In this document: piece by piece, positions 28,132 to 38,030 of the stretch
Layout: each line of letters starts with the position of its first letter
Numbering within the stretch: the stretch's first letter is position 1
Origin: Phytomonas francai
Taxonomy: Eukaryota > Euglenozoa > Kinetoplastea > Trypanosomatida > Trypanosomatidae
DNA length: 64,000 nt
NCBI GenBank assembly: GCA_001766655.1
Contig: MJCC01000010.1
Location: forward strand, 328,589 to 392,588
Direction of reading: 5' to 3'
Notes under the pieces: model-generated
Database searches by the model: none
Seen by the model: the letters and a program-made list of their open reading frames with translations, nothing else
Told to the model about the DNA's origin: nothing
Made by a program: the position numbers and the translations under genes

Positions 28132-29919
28132 TTAGATCCGCCCTTCCTTTGAAAGTGTGTCTAGGAGGTCCCTAGCCTGACTCGGTGGCACTACCTTGAC
28201 GCTTCTAGCCTTTTTGAACGCATCGTCAAAGGCGGCCTTCAGAGGTGCCTCCTCGGCATACAGGGCGGACCTTTCTCGTAGCTCATTCAAGACCGCTTCC
28301 GAGGCATCGTTGCCCTCACCAATGATAACCACGTCCACGTCTTCGATCGGGAAGCGGCTTGGACGCACCTCATGACCGCTCAGCTCGTTCTTCTTTGGGG
28401 CCTTGAAAAGATTTCCAGCGGCGTACGCCTTGGTCGCCACGTCCTCGGTGTAGTTGTGCGGCCATTTAAAGCCGTATTCTGAGACATGACGCCTGCCGTG
28501 GAGGCGGTGGGAGAGGGATTTCGGGAGCCCAATTCGCGTTGGCAGGCTCTGCTGAACGCGACCAAGATCCGCCTCGATAAGGTCGGTGGGCTGAATGCTC
28601 CGGGCCTGATCAAGCGGCACGGAGACAACATCCGAGGTGCGCGAGACTACGCCGTTCGCGATCCGGTGATGACGGCTTCCGTAGAGATACGGGGAGTTGC
28701 GCAGGAGATCCGCCTCCTTCTCAGGGGCGACGACCAACGTCAGGTGGCCATCCTCCGGGGAGAGCACCGACTCGGCGGGGACCGTGAGGAGGCCCTTGTC
28801 ATCCGCGTAAAACCCCCAGCGCGCACAAAGAAAGGCGACGGTATCCATGAGAACATCGCAGCTCGGCTCCCCACCGATCACCGCCTTCATTGGGATGCTG
28901 TACGGCTCTAACGCGACGAATCGGTTGGTGGATAGTCCCATATCCTTCGGCCGCGGCCCGCCGAACTCCTCGACAATACGCGGCGCCTCAAAATCGTAGG
29001 CGGGGGCGTGATAGACGAGCACACCCGGGCGCCGCCAACCCCACTCATCAATCGGGGACTGCGAGACGCGCTTCACCAAGGTGACTTCCTGACGGGCCAC
29101 ATAGTTAAACTTGCGTAAGGCAGCTAACGTGGCATAGTAGGCGTGTGTTGGGTTATCCGTGATAATGCGGTAAGGTGTGCAGGTTTCTAGGTCACTGCCG
29201 AAGACGCCATCCACCAAGTAGAACCGCAGGCCGTTTCCGAGGTGATACTGGACCTCGCGCAGAACCCGTTTCCCGTGCAGCGCGCTGATCTCCGCGTAGC
29301 CTTTGTTCGCTGGGTTCTTCATCCGGCGATGCATCTCGTGCTCCTTTGTGTGCGGAAAGACGAGCCGCTGGGCGGGGGTCGCGAGGCTGCCGTAGTGGAC
29401 GGATACGGCGCCACTTGAGGGGTCCTTTTGCCCCCACGTCCGGCCGCGCAGCTCGTGCGGGCGCAGGTTGTACTCCCCGATGCCGTAGGTGAAGCGCCAG
29501 ACCCCGGACCACATCCCTGCATTCGCGTAGTCCCCCACCTGGGCCCAGTTCGAGACCAACGTGCTGCTGTTCGCGTTCCACCACGGCCCGGGGTCCTCGT
29601 TGGTTTTGAGAAAGAGCGTCAGGGAGTCGTAGCCCCAGCGGTGCATCGCGCGCAGATAATTGGCCTCGCCCGCGGGGCCGGAGGGCCGCCGCGGCATCAC
29701 CTCCGCACGGAAAACGGGCTTCCGGCGCTCCTCCTCGGCGTCGGGGTTGCAGCAGATTTCGTTGAGGATCGACATCTGCCCGGCGGTTTGGCCTGGGATC
29801 GGTTTGAGCGTTTCCTGAATGCTGGTATAGCGCACCCCGCGCCGTTGGAGACGGAGAGCCCCGGTGGCCCCCGTTGGGGCCTTGAGAAGAGGCTTGCATA
29901 GCAAAGAAGGACGCAACAT
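28132..29919 (-). CDS. PEP-carboxykinase-like mitochondrial protein, probable pseudoenzyme
   Basis: A 595-aa protein with ATG at 29917-29919; the open frame continues six codons to a TTG. The first 35 residues (MLRPSLLCKPLLKAPTG, then RLQRRGVRY) look like a mitochondrial presequence. Segments follow the order of ATP-dependent PEP carboxykinase. Residues about 168-190 (SSGAVSVHYGS) correspond to its GAL-V stretch. Residues 231-255 (FYLVDGVFGSD, YRIITDNPTHAYY) match the family's VVDxFxGxD and HALF region. Residues about 310-355 (FVALEP, VIGGEPS) match the strand before the nucleotide site. Where the family has the kinase-1 P-loop (GxxGxGKT), this protein has VVAPEKEADLL (about 395-405), and the metal-binding GDDE is GSRHH. 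ATP and metal binding therefore appear lost. A structural or complex-subunit role is plausible. The homology is by eye and distant. Confidence 0.6.
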   Translation of the reverse strand: MLRPSLLCKPLLKAPTGATGALRLQRRGVRYTSIQETLKPIPGQTAGQMSILNEICCNPDAEEERRKPVFRAEVMPRRPSGPAGEANYLRAMHRWGYDSLTLFLKTNEDPGPWWNANSSTLVSNWAQVGDYANAGMWSGVWRFTYGIGEYNLRPHELRGRTWGQKDPSSGAVSVHYGSLATPAQRLVFPHTKEHEMHRRMKNPANKGYAEISALHGKRVLREVQYHLGNGLRFYLVDGVFGSDLETCTPYRIITDNPTHAYYATLAALRKFNYVARQEVTLVKRVSQSPIDEWGWRRPGVLVYHAPAYDFEAPRIVEEFGGPRPKDMGLSTNRFVALEPYSIPMKAVIGGEPSCDVLMDTVAFLCARWGFYADDKGLLTVPAESVLSPEDGHLTLVVAPEKEADLLRNSPYLYGSRHHRIANGVVSRTSDVVSVPLDQARSIQPTDLIEADLGRVQQSLPTRIGLPKSLSHRLHGRRHVSEYGFKWPHNYTEDVATKAYAAGNLFKAPKKNELSGHEVRPSRFPIEDVDVVIIGEGNDASEAVLNELRERSALYAEEAPLKAAFDDAFKKARSVKVVPPSQARDLLDTLSKEGRI

Positions 29920-31849
29920 GGGGAGGGGTATAAGCAAGCCTGCGCTTCTGCAAAATTAGATCTTGGAACAAGCCACGGGTCAATAAGTACTAAATACTAA
30001 TGCTAAGAAACACCTACAAAATGTGATACTATGAAACTACACACTCCTTTTTCCCCTATCGCTAAATCTTACCTTTTTAAAAGCGATAATTGTGAACAAA
30101 TGCAGATAATCGAAGATTTAGTGAAGACACTATTACAGATGCGTTCTGACCATCCGAAGCCACTATTTCCCTCTCTTCGAAAATGTCGTAAGTAATAAGC
30201 ACTTATTCGTTCTTTTTTTTTTAAGGAAAAGAGAATAAACTTGCTCACCTAGAGTTTTTGTGGTGTACCTAAGCGTTCAGGGATCGATACATCGATTCAT
30301 TATACCGGAGCACATAAAAAAAAAATAAGCGCCCCTACTCTTCCCCTAACTAAATAAGCCAACCTACTAGTCAAACCGAGCATCTCAGGGTATTTCAGTA
30401 CTAAAAAAGACATTGACCATCAAGACGAGTATTTTATGAGGGTTTGAATGATTATGAGGGATTAAAAATAGGAGAATTTACAAATATTTCGCCCTCCTTG
30501 TTCGATGTATATTTAGGGATAATGATAGCTATCTAGTTTTTTTATCGTTTAATTGTTAAAGGTAGATTTGTTAGAAATTAAGACAAAAAAAAAGAAACAA
30601 AAGAGTCATAATGGATGAAAACTTAAATGGACTTGCAAAATATTCCAGAAACATTGAGACAATTAAGCTCATGTAATTTCTTTGTTGTCTTTTTAAAATA
30701 AAACACAAGCATTGAAAGATCAATAAGAATACACGTGCAAAAGTTATTGAACCGTAACTCGTGCAATAGCTTTTATCTAAAATTTATACATAACATTATT
30801 CCAATCATAGAGTGGAGAAAGAAGGATATCAAATAAAAAACAGAACATGATAATAAAAAATTTCTCCCAAGCCAGCATAGAAACAACAAGAAAAAAAAAC
30901 GCATCAGGAGCGCTACAAAGTGGCGAAATATCTTAGGAAATCGAAATAATACATGTGTCGATTAAAATTTAGTTTTGCACTAGGTTCCAGACTTCGGGGT
31001 AACATATATGAATAAAAAGTATCCAAACGAAGCAATCAGCGGACAGGTATAATGAATCCCTTGAACATCTATTATTGTTACCATATTTACCAAAACGATA
31101 TAGTATGAGAACCATAAGAGTATTTAATCATTTGAGAAAGTTTCTTCACTTTGACACCAAACTCGGTTATTTATTTAAAATAACCCAGTATTTTTAAGGT
31201 GAAGCAATGTTATAGGTATGTATACATTCAGAAGTAAAATATACGTGTATACTACTGCATATCCATATTACCAAATCTATAGCTGCGTGAAGGAACTCGC
31301 TCTGATTTACTCCTTTGGTTGAGTATACTCAGTGTATTAGTTAAGTACAATATAACTAAAAAGAGGGTATATATATATATACATACATATACATAAAAAC
31401 ATATATATGCATATACCTATATCTATATATTTAAAGACTAAATAAATGTTATTATTATTACTGAAAACACTGCTTGAATGGGAATGTATGGAAAGACACG
31501 TTGTTATAACCATTAATTTCAAAATCAACGAAATATTAGTGGAGTTATTATACACAATCACCAAAATAGTATTTACTTTTCCTACAAGTGGTGTTATATC
31601 AAGTGGAGCTACTCATTGCATTTATTTGACTTATATAAAAAGCGTTTGAATAATAGGAAGAGATACAAAAATAGATTCATGAGGAATGTTACAACATTCA
31701 AAGAATGATACAATTCACTCCTTGTATTAGGAGAGACAAAGGAGAAGAACAGATATTTTAAGTCACAAGCGGAAACACGTGAGGGTACATCACACCCGTA
31801 CGCCTATACATGTACATAATTCATCACAACAAAGCTACAATCACCTAAG

Positions 31850-31886
<37 letters not shown>

Positions 31887-31917
31887 TTTAAAATGCTTCG
31901 CATATTTATTTATTTAT
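29920..31917. other. 2-kb AT-rich spacer, no gene seen
   Basis: One of the two longest spacers. It has very low GC, with many A/T homopolymers, an ATCGAT-containing palindromic patch near 30285-30298, and a TA microsatellite at 31852-31882 lying in the predicted 3' UTR end of the kinase gene (only about 35 bases after its stop). No structural RNA or coding region recognised. Confidence 0.55.
31852..31882. repeat. (TA)n microsatellite in kinase 3' UTR
   Basis: About 15 TA units starting some 35 bases beyond the stop codon of the CaMKK-like kinase on the transcript. Confidence 0.9.
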
Positions 31918-34900
31918 CTAATACTTTTCTGAGGCATCCTTGTTCAGTGGATCCGTGCGATGACTCAGGGCAGGAGACACATGGCTGACTTCTTTCAAGC
32001 AAGTTTTTGCAGGGGCAGTAGAAAACAAGTTCAATATAGGGGGTAGCTGAGTTGGGGCCTTTGACCATGTCGCTTGGGGTGTGAGGGGGTTGAAAGGTGA
32101 TAAAGTCATGGGATTTGTCTTTGGATCCTTAATCATACTAATCTTAGTCGTACTACTCGATGGATGGCCTTCTTTTTTGTTTCTGCTGAATCTCGAGCTT
32201 GGAGGGGCTTTTAGCATGTATGGAAGGTTCATCGAGTCTTTTGGTCGAGGAAACGTGTAGATACATTTGAGCGAGCCCAGGAACGAATCAGTAGTCTGAT
32301 TCTCGGCGTTTGCACCACTTGCATTCACGGGAACCTCAGAGTTTCCGGTCACCAAACTTGAGCAATTTGCTTGTTTGTCGAACATTCCGGGAAATTTCAT
32401 CGAGGGTTCCGAATATCTGTTTTTTTTCCCGTATGCCGGGTTTGGCAAGTCGCCCCCCGAGATGCAGAACCGCTTCCATCGGCATCTTGGACAACAGCGT
32501 CGGTCAAACGTCTGCGGTTCGTTGGTGGACAACACGCTGCTCGGTGGCGTACTCAGGGGCTGTTCAGTGGGCGATGAGGCCCCGAGCGTGGGCTTCTCCG
32601 GACATATCAAATCAGACTCTATTCCCTTCTGCTCAGGGGATCGTGGTGAGATCAACTTCCTCTGCGATTCGAAGCTGCTCATCCTGTTAAGTTCATGTCC
32701 AATTCCCTCAGATGGACTCAGTTGTTCGTCTTGGGGAATACTGTCGGTTATTTCGACCGCCTTCGTTGAATGCTGCTCAGTTTGCGTTTGGATAATTTTT
32801 TTGACATGAAGACGGGCGCGCGACACCGTCATACGTTTCTTCGGATCACGCTCCAGCATCCCTTTCAGCAGTTCCACCCACTCAACTCCATACTCGGTCG
32901 GAATCACCGGTTTTGTGGGGTCTCTGACCGCATCAATAGTTGTGAACGGAAGCCGCCCCGTAAGCAAGGTAAACAAAGTGACCCCCATCGCCCATATATC
33001 CACTGGCTTCCCATTTATGCTACTCCCTTGCCAGATCTCCGGCGCAATAAACAACACAGTCCCCTTCACGCCCCAAATCTTCTCCACATGGTCGTGCGCA
33101 TCGTTGGTTAGATCTTTGCTCAGAGCCATACTCTTCTCCATCATTTGGTGCATCCGATGGAGGTATTGCTTATCGAAGACCTCGGCAAGACCAAAATCGG
33201 AGAGGTACACCACTCCATTGCTGTCTAAGAGAATGTTTTGTGGCTTAATATCACGGTGTACGACGTTATGGCGGTGCAGGTACTCCAACCCTGCCAGGGC
33301 CTGCCGTGCAATTTGTACAAGCTGCAATGGTGGAATGGGCTCGCAAACCTTATCCGTGTTGTTGTTCACCTGTATGTCGGCAACCACACCCTTGTCTACG
33401 TATTGCATGACGAGATAGAGCTCATCGGCATTTGGGTCATCGATCACTTCGTAGAGGTGGACGATATTTCGATGCCGTAGACGCTTCATGACCGATACCT
33501 CGCGCATGAAGGATTCATGGTTGAGCTGCGCCTGTGTGGGGCCGCCGAGCCGTTGTTTATGATCCGCGCGCAGGACCTCCTTCAATGCCACCAAACGAGA
33601 ATTTACGCTGTCATAAGCTAGCTTCACTCGCGCACACGTACCATGCCCGATATCCTCTAGAATTTGGTACTGGTTGATGAAGCGGAACCCGGACTTCGTC
33701 TTCCATTTCCGCAGCTTGTTCATCATGCACATATCCACGACATCTGAGATACTGGCGATGCTATTGTCGTCGCTGTCTAGCGAGAAGTTGGACGGCGTCG
33801 CGCTCGAACTTGGCACTTGGGTTATGTTGATAGAAGACCAATTGTAAGGGGGAGCGGGCCGCGCGCTCGAGGATTGTATGTTGTCGTTGCTTTGAGTAAT
33901 ACAGTCGCAACTATACGATTGATTGTCAACACCTTTGACGATATTACGCCAGCTGTAGATTGAGCCTCGGCTCTGAAAGCTAATCATGCGCTTAGCGTAA
34001 CTTGTATATCCGCCCCCCATGGTTATCTCAGAGCCCATGCTGTATTTACTGCGATGCGAATCAACTTTGACAAATGATTTAAACGAAGGGAAATATGAGA
34101 TTGGCATGTTTTTCGAGCGTGCAGTATCCTTTATTTCTCGCTCTACAAAGCTCACCGTGGTTGGTTTCGTTCGTTGCTGGTTGGGAACCGCGGCAGCATT
34201 TTCATCCTCATCCACCGCATTTACATCTTTTGCAGCAACCACATCTTTGGGGGCATCAATAGAAACATTTCCACAAGTAGTATCATCCGAAATAGTGAGT
34301 GATAGAGTTGGCACTGATGTTGGTTGGGACAGAAGATTTTTCGTAGTAATATACTCTAAATCTGACAGAACACGTTCGCTGTTTCCGGAGCTGCTAATCG
34401 GGCCAATTTTGGCATCATAGCTTCTCTCCGTCATCTTTTTGCTTTTGAGAGAGACTAAAGATTGAGATTCCAGGGAATAGTTATACTGCTTTGGTGCCTC
34501 GGTATACTCCTTCGTAGAAATGTTATCCTCCGATTCAAGAAGTCCGACCTTCTCAGTCTGGGCAAAATTTTTGATCACAGAATGGAGGGAGTTGAGCTCT
34601 ATTTTTTTGGAAAGATTCAACACATATGGCGATTTAATGCACTTCGCTGCAGTAGCGGAGGAAACTGTTTCGTAGGAACTGCTGTTGCTGGGCTGTGTGA
34701 GGATAGATGTGCTGAAATTAAGTGAGCCGAAGGTCATGTTGTATGGCAACGTATTCTTTCCTCTAGAAGGCTTCGTATTGAAGTGGTAATTGCTAGTACA
34801 GCTCTTCAGGTTCAAAAGAGAGCTTGGCGTATAGTTCGCTTTCCGGCTATCATTTTGGCTTCCTACCAAATCAGCCTTTTCAGTTCGAAACGGTGCCCCA

Positions 34901-35127
34901 ATAGACGCGAAGCTGACTATGTCGTCATATTCGATATTCGGTGTTCTAGGCGAAAATGCATATTTACTCTTAACAATCGAACGACAAGAAACATTTTTGG
35001 TCGTTTCAGGAATCGTAATCTTATTGGAGACTTCCAAATTTTCACTTTCATTTCCCTGTGTAACAATACCAGGATTTTCGGAAGGGCTAGTTGAGTAAAG
35101 TCGAGCGTATGGCTCGAGTTTACTCAT
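31918..35127 (-). CDS. CaMKK/SnAK-like Ser/Thr protein kinase
   Basis: A 1069-aa protein with ATG at 35125-35127. Residues 1-480 are Ser/Thr/Asn-rich and probably disordered. The kinase domain covers about 485-775. It has a glycine loop (IGHGTCARV), the VAIK-type lysine (ALKEV), the HRDIKPQN catalytic loop (about 624), DFG (about 643) and APE. The stretch LYEVIDDPNADELYLVMQYV and the WAMGVTLFTLLTGRLPF segment are characteristic of CaMKK/LKB1-type upstream kinases that activate AMPK/SNF1 relatives. All catalytic residues are present, so it should be active. The segment between DFG and APE is about 48 residues, clearly longer than usual. The C-terminal 290 residues are again low complexity with a Cys/Arg cluster (RRCCPRCRWKRFC). 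Exact substrate is unknown. Confidence 0.87.
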   Translation of the reverse strand: MSKLEPYARLYSTSPSENPGIVTQGNESENLEVSNKITIPETTKNVSCRSIVKSKYAFSPRTPNIEYDDIVSFASIGAPFRTEKADLVGSQNDSRKANYTPSSLLNLKSCTSNYHFNTKPSRGKNTLPYNMTFGSLNFSTSILTQPSNSSSYETVSSATAAKCIKSPYVLNLSKKIELNSLHSVIKNFAQTEKVGLLESEDNISTKEYTEAPKQYNYSLESQSLVSLKSKKMTERSYDAKIGPISSSGNSERVLSDLEYITTKNLLSQPTSVPTLSLTISDDTTCGNVSIDAPKDVVAAKDVNAVDEDENAAAVPNQQRTKPTTVSFVEREIKDTARSKNMPISYFPSFKSFVKVDSHRSKYSMGSEITMGGGYTSYAKRMISFQSRGSIYSWRNIVKGVDNQSYSCDCITQSNDNIQSSSARPAPPYNWSSINITQVPSSSATPSNFSLDSDDNSIASISDVVDMCMMNKLRKWKTKSGFRFINQYQILEDIGHGTCARVKLAYDSVNSRLVALKEVLRADHKQRLGGPTQAQLNHESFMREVSVMKRLRHRNIVHLYEVIDDPNADELYLVMQYVDKGVVADIQVNNNTDKVCEPIPPLQLVQIARQALAGLEYLHRHNVVHRDIKPQNILLDSNGVVYLSDFGLAEVFDKQYLHRMHQMMEKSMALSKDLTNDAHDHVEKIWGVKGTVLFIAPEIWQGSSINGKPVDIWAMGVTLFTLLTGRLPFTTIDAVRDPTKPVIPTEYGVEWVELLKGMLERDPKKRMTVSRARLHVKKIIQTQTEQHSTKAVEITDSIPQDEQLSPSEGIGHELNRMSSFESQRKLISPRSPEQKGIESDLICPEKPTLGASSPTEQPLSTPPSSVLSTNEPQTFDRRCCPRCRWKRFCISGGDLPNPAYGKKNRYSEPSMKFPGMFDKQANCSSLVTGNSEVPVNASGANAENQTTDSFLGSLKCIYTFPRPKDSMNLPYMLKAPPSSRFSRNKKEGHPSSSTTKISMIKDPKTNPMTLSPFNPLTPQATWSKAPTQLPPILNLFSTAPAKTCLKEVSHVSPALSHRTDPLNKDASEKY

Positions 35128-36667
35128 GATACGTGAATAGAGGAGATTTACTCAGATTGATAACACTGAAAGGGGAAAAAAAAGCAAATCCGATGAAAAG
35201 GGAAATGTTTCAGAAACAATAAAAAAAAAACTACACTGAAAAGGTTTAATATATCGCTAGGAAGTAGTTGTGTAGGGGATTATTTACCTACACTTTGTTA
35301 ATATTTTTGGTGTTGGAAATGCTGTACTTGTTAGCCGACGTCGGCATAATCACCCAATGGCACGTGTAAGAGAATGTATCTTAGGGATACTTTGAAACGT
35401 GCCTATATTAATAAATTTCCTTCTTCCAAAAAGTTATTATAGAGGTACCACACCAGAAAAAACAACAATAGAAAAGGACAGAGGGGGGGATGGATATCTA
35501 CCCTAAATCTCAATTAGGGTTAAATATATATTCTAGAACTGGAGGAAGGAGAAAGTTTTGTATAAGAAAGTCACAAAAATAAAGCTCCAAAGGTAACTAA
35601 TCGAATATATTTAATGCAATATAATGATCCTAATAATAACCTGCTAAGCACGAGGGGCAGGTTATGTATATTAAAAAGAGTTGAAAATATAATTTCCACA
35701 GAAGCTGGTATTTAGCTGAAGCCTATGTAAATATTTTTGACTAATAAGAGTAAGAACTTGTTAATATGACTTTCGAAAATAGATTTATCTGTTTCTTCAC
35801 ATGAAAAAAAAGAAGGAAAACTATAGGGAGAAAAGGGGCGTAAAATCGAAACAATGAGTTATGTGAAACTATACACATTCATTTTTGGACCCTAATCAGA
35901 TGTGCAGCTTACGATTCTTCATCTGTGATTTTTTAAATTTTCATTCTTTCTATTAGAGATAATAACATGGCATAGACGGTAGAAGGAAGAACGGATAAAG
36001 TAGATTGGGGTATCACTACGAGTGTCAACAAGCAGTGTTACTAGACTCAACTCACGCCACATACATTTTCCTCATATGCTCTTTGCTGGTTTTCTTTTCT
36101 TTATATACTTGCTGTCCATTCAAAACGATTCATTTTTTTCCGATGAGAAAAGAAACCACACTTTCCTTATTCGTTCACGGGAAGCTTTCAGGTTTTCAAA
36201 TGATACCACCTATACCCTCTGAGCTTAGTTATTATCATTATATGCGTAATACAAAACTTAGTCACCACGAGTTTTTGCAAAAGTTTGCACAAAAAGATAC
36301 AAATAACTTGTGGGATATCATCAAGAAAGAGGATAATCATTTGTCTAGCCCCCTTCCCAGCGTATATTCGATATATGCTAACGAATCAAAATACTACTTT
36401 CGACAAATAATATATTGAAATACTGAGCAATTGCACAGCTCAAATTCAAATCATTTTCTCTTCTACCACCCTCGAAAGTTTCTTTTAAAAAAACAAGGCG
36501 GTAAAGTGAAAAACAACAAAAAAAAACGAATCACAAACACGAACCACACCTCTCCGTAAAACCTTCTGCATCCTCCTCGAGATGTACTGTGGCATTAAAT
36601 GGTTTTCCCCCCTTTCGTCTGCTTGCTTTGTGATCCCAGCATTGTGCGCGTTGGAGTAATAATGGTG
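35128..36667. other. 1.5-kb spacer with a possible plus-strand ORF
   Basis: AT-rich spacer between proteasome alpha-4 and the kinase gene. It contains a 12-bp perfect palindrome (GCCGACGTCGGC) at 35334-35345 and a plus-strand frame open from about 35999 to 36418, with its first ATG in that frame at 36143-36145 (91 codons). The latter opposes the direction of every other gene and was not called as a CDS; see findings. Confidence 0.5.
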
Positions 36668-37411
36668 CTACTCTTGTTCTGCCTGGCGCTCCTTTCTAGC
36701 AGACTCCTCTTCCCTTTCCTTCTCAACTTCCTCTACAAACATGCTGAGCTCCTCATCACTGAGGTAGCTCGCCTTTTTGTACTCCAGAACCAGAAGCTCA
36801 ACATTTTTAGATCCACTCTCAACCACCTCCAGGAGTGACTTAATTGCGAAGTGCACACACTCGTCGCGCGTCATGTTTTCTTTATACAACTTCTCCATAT
36901 ATTCAATAACCGTTTGGTCATGCCTGCCAATAGCCGTCGCCTTCCACGCAGAGGTCATCCCAGAGGGGTCTGTCTTCCATAGGTGAGGCTGCCCGTTTTC
37001 GTTGAAGCCTCCGACGATGGTGGATACGCCAAAAGGTCGACTGCCACCACTTTGCGTGGACTTTTGCTGAACGCGGGCAATAAAGCGAACCAACAGGTCA
37101 ACATCCATGGTGTCTTCATAGTTCAGCCGAAAGCGCTGGCACTCTAGCTGGGCCTTGTTAACGAGCACACGTGCATCCGCGGAGAGTCCTGCAAAGGCAA
37201 GGTAGATGTGATCATCGACTTTGCATATCTTTCGAATCGTACGGCTATCTTGCAACTTCTGAACAGAGCGCTTCTCGATCGCGATCACGATGCTGTCTTT
37301 CCCCAGCACACCAACCGTCGCTAGACCCTTCCTGACGGCCTCCTGCGCATATTCCACCTGGAACAGGTGACCGTCAGGGGAGAAGACTGTTATAGCACGG
37401 TCGTAGCTCAT
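36668..37411 (-). CDS. 20S proteasome alpha-4 subunit (PSMA7/Pre6 type)
   Basis: A 247-aa protein, the usual length for an alpha subunit, with ATG at 37409-37411. The N-terminus (YDRAITVFSPDGHLFQVEYA) is the alpha-ring signature that gates the channel. Further family landmarks are the VGVLGKDSIVIAIEKRSV strand pair, ICKVDDHIYLAFAGLSAD, the RPFGVST segment and DPSG. The sequence pattern, especially SPDGHLFQVEYAQEAV and KLQDSRT, is closest to the alpha-4 type. Alpha subunits are non-catalytic and form the outer rings of the 20S core. The Glu/Arg-rich C-terminal tail (KEREEESARKERQ) is typical of this subunit. Neighbours are unrelated, as expected in a kinetoplastid polycistron. Confidence 0.95.
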   Translation of the reverse strand: MSYDRAITVFSPDGHLFQVEYAQEAVRKGLATVGVLGKDSIVIAIEKRSVQKLQDSRTIRKICKVDDHIYLAFAGLSADARVLVNKAQLECQRFRLNYEDTMDVDLLVRFIARVQQKSTQSGGSRPFGVSTIVGGFNENGQPHLWKTDPSGMTSAWKATAIGRHDQTVIEYMEKLYKENMTRDECVHFAIKSLLEVVESGSKNVELLVLEYKKASYLSDEELSMFVEEVEKEREEESARKERQAEQE

Positions 37412-38030
37412 AATAATGTATTTGTAGTATGCGAGTGTCGCTTTATTTTACTTAAATATTACTAAAGATGCTTTCTTTCTCGAATAGTTTAAAATATAAA
37501 AATAAGTTCGGTTTGTATATATCCATACTAAAAAAAAAAAATGCGCTGATGCAATTTCTCAGAATGAGCCTAAATACAGTAATGCATATATAACCACCCT
37601 CGAACTTTTTTATTTGAGTTTTGAATAGCAACACCAGTGAGACTAAAGCAATCCCCCATTCTAGAGTGAAAAGACAGCAGAAACTTGTCTAATCAAAAAT
37701 ATATAAGGAATATACTCTTCCCATTTTTTTCTTGAAGGGAATGCTCCTATGTAGGTATGAAACACACAGCAGAAGAACCCTTCAGGAGACAGAAAGGTGC
37801 GCTGTTTCATAGCACCAACACACAGCTTAACAGGAAAGATAGTAGCAATACATAGACGCATTCTGTGTGGAAAGAGGTTGCAAGTGTGTGCAGCATTACC
37901 TGGCCTTGTGGCACGACTCGCAGACTAGAACCCCTCGTGGGTGTACCTTTTTGGTTCACAAACTCTCTTTTTCCTTTCTACAATATTAAGCAGCCCTATA
38001 CCAGGAATAAATCTGATGAAAATAAAACAC
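37412..38030. other. AT-rich spacer, nothing recognised
   Basis: About 620 bases with A and T runs; the minus-strand open frames here are short and hydrophobic by composition only. Confidence 0.5.

Noticed and set aside
31337..31649. Short frames on both strands in the 2-kb spacer
   Set aside because: Composition is purely AT-driven (Ile, Tyr, Asn, Leu) and frames overlap on opposite strands.
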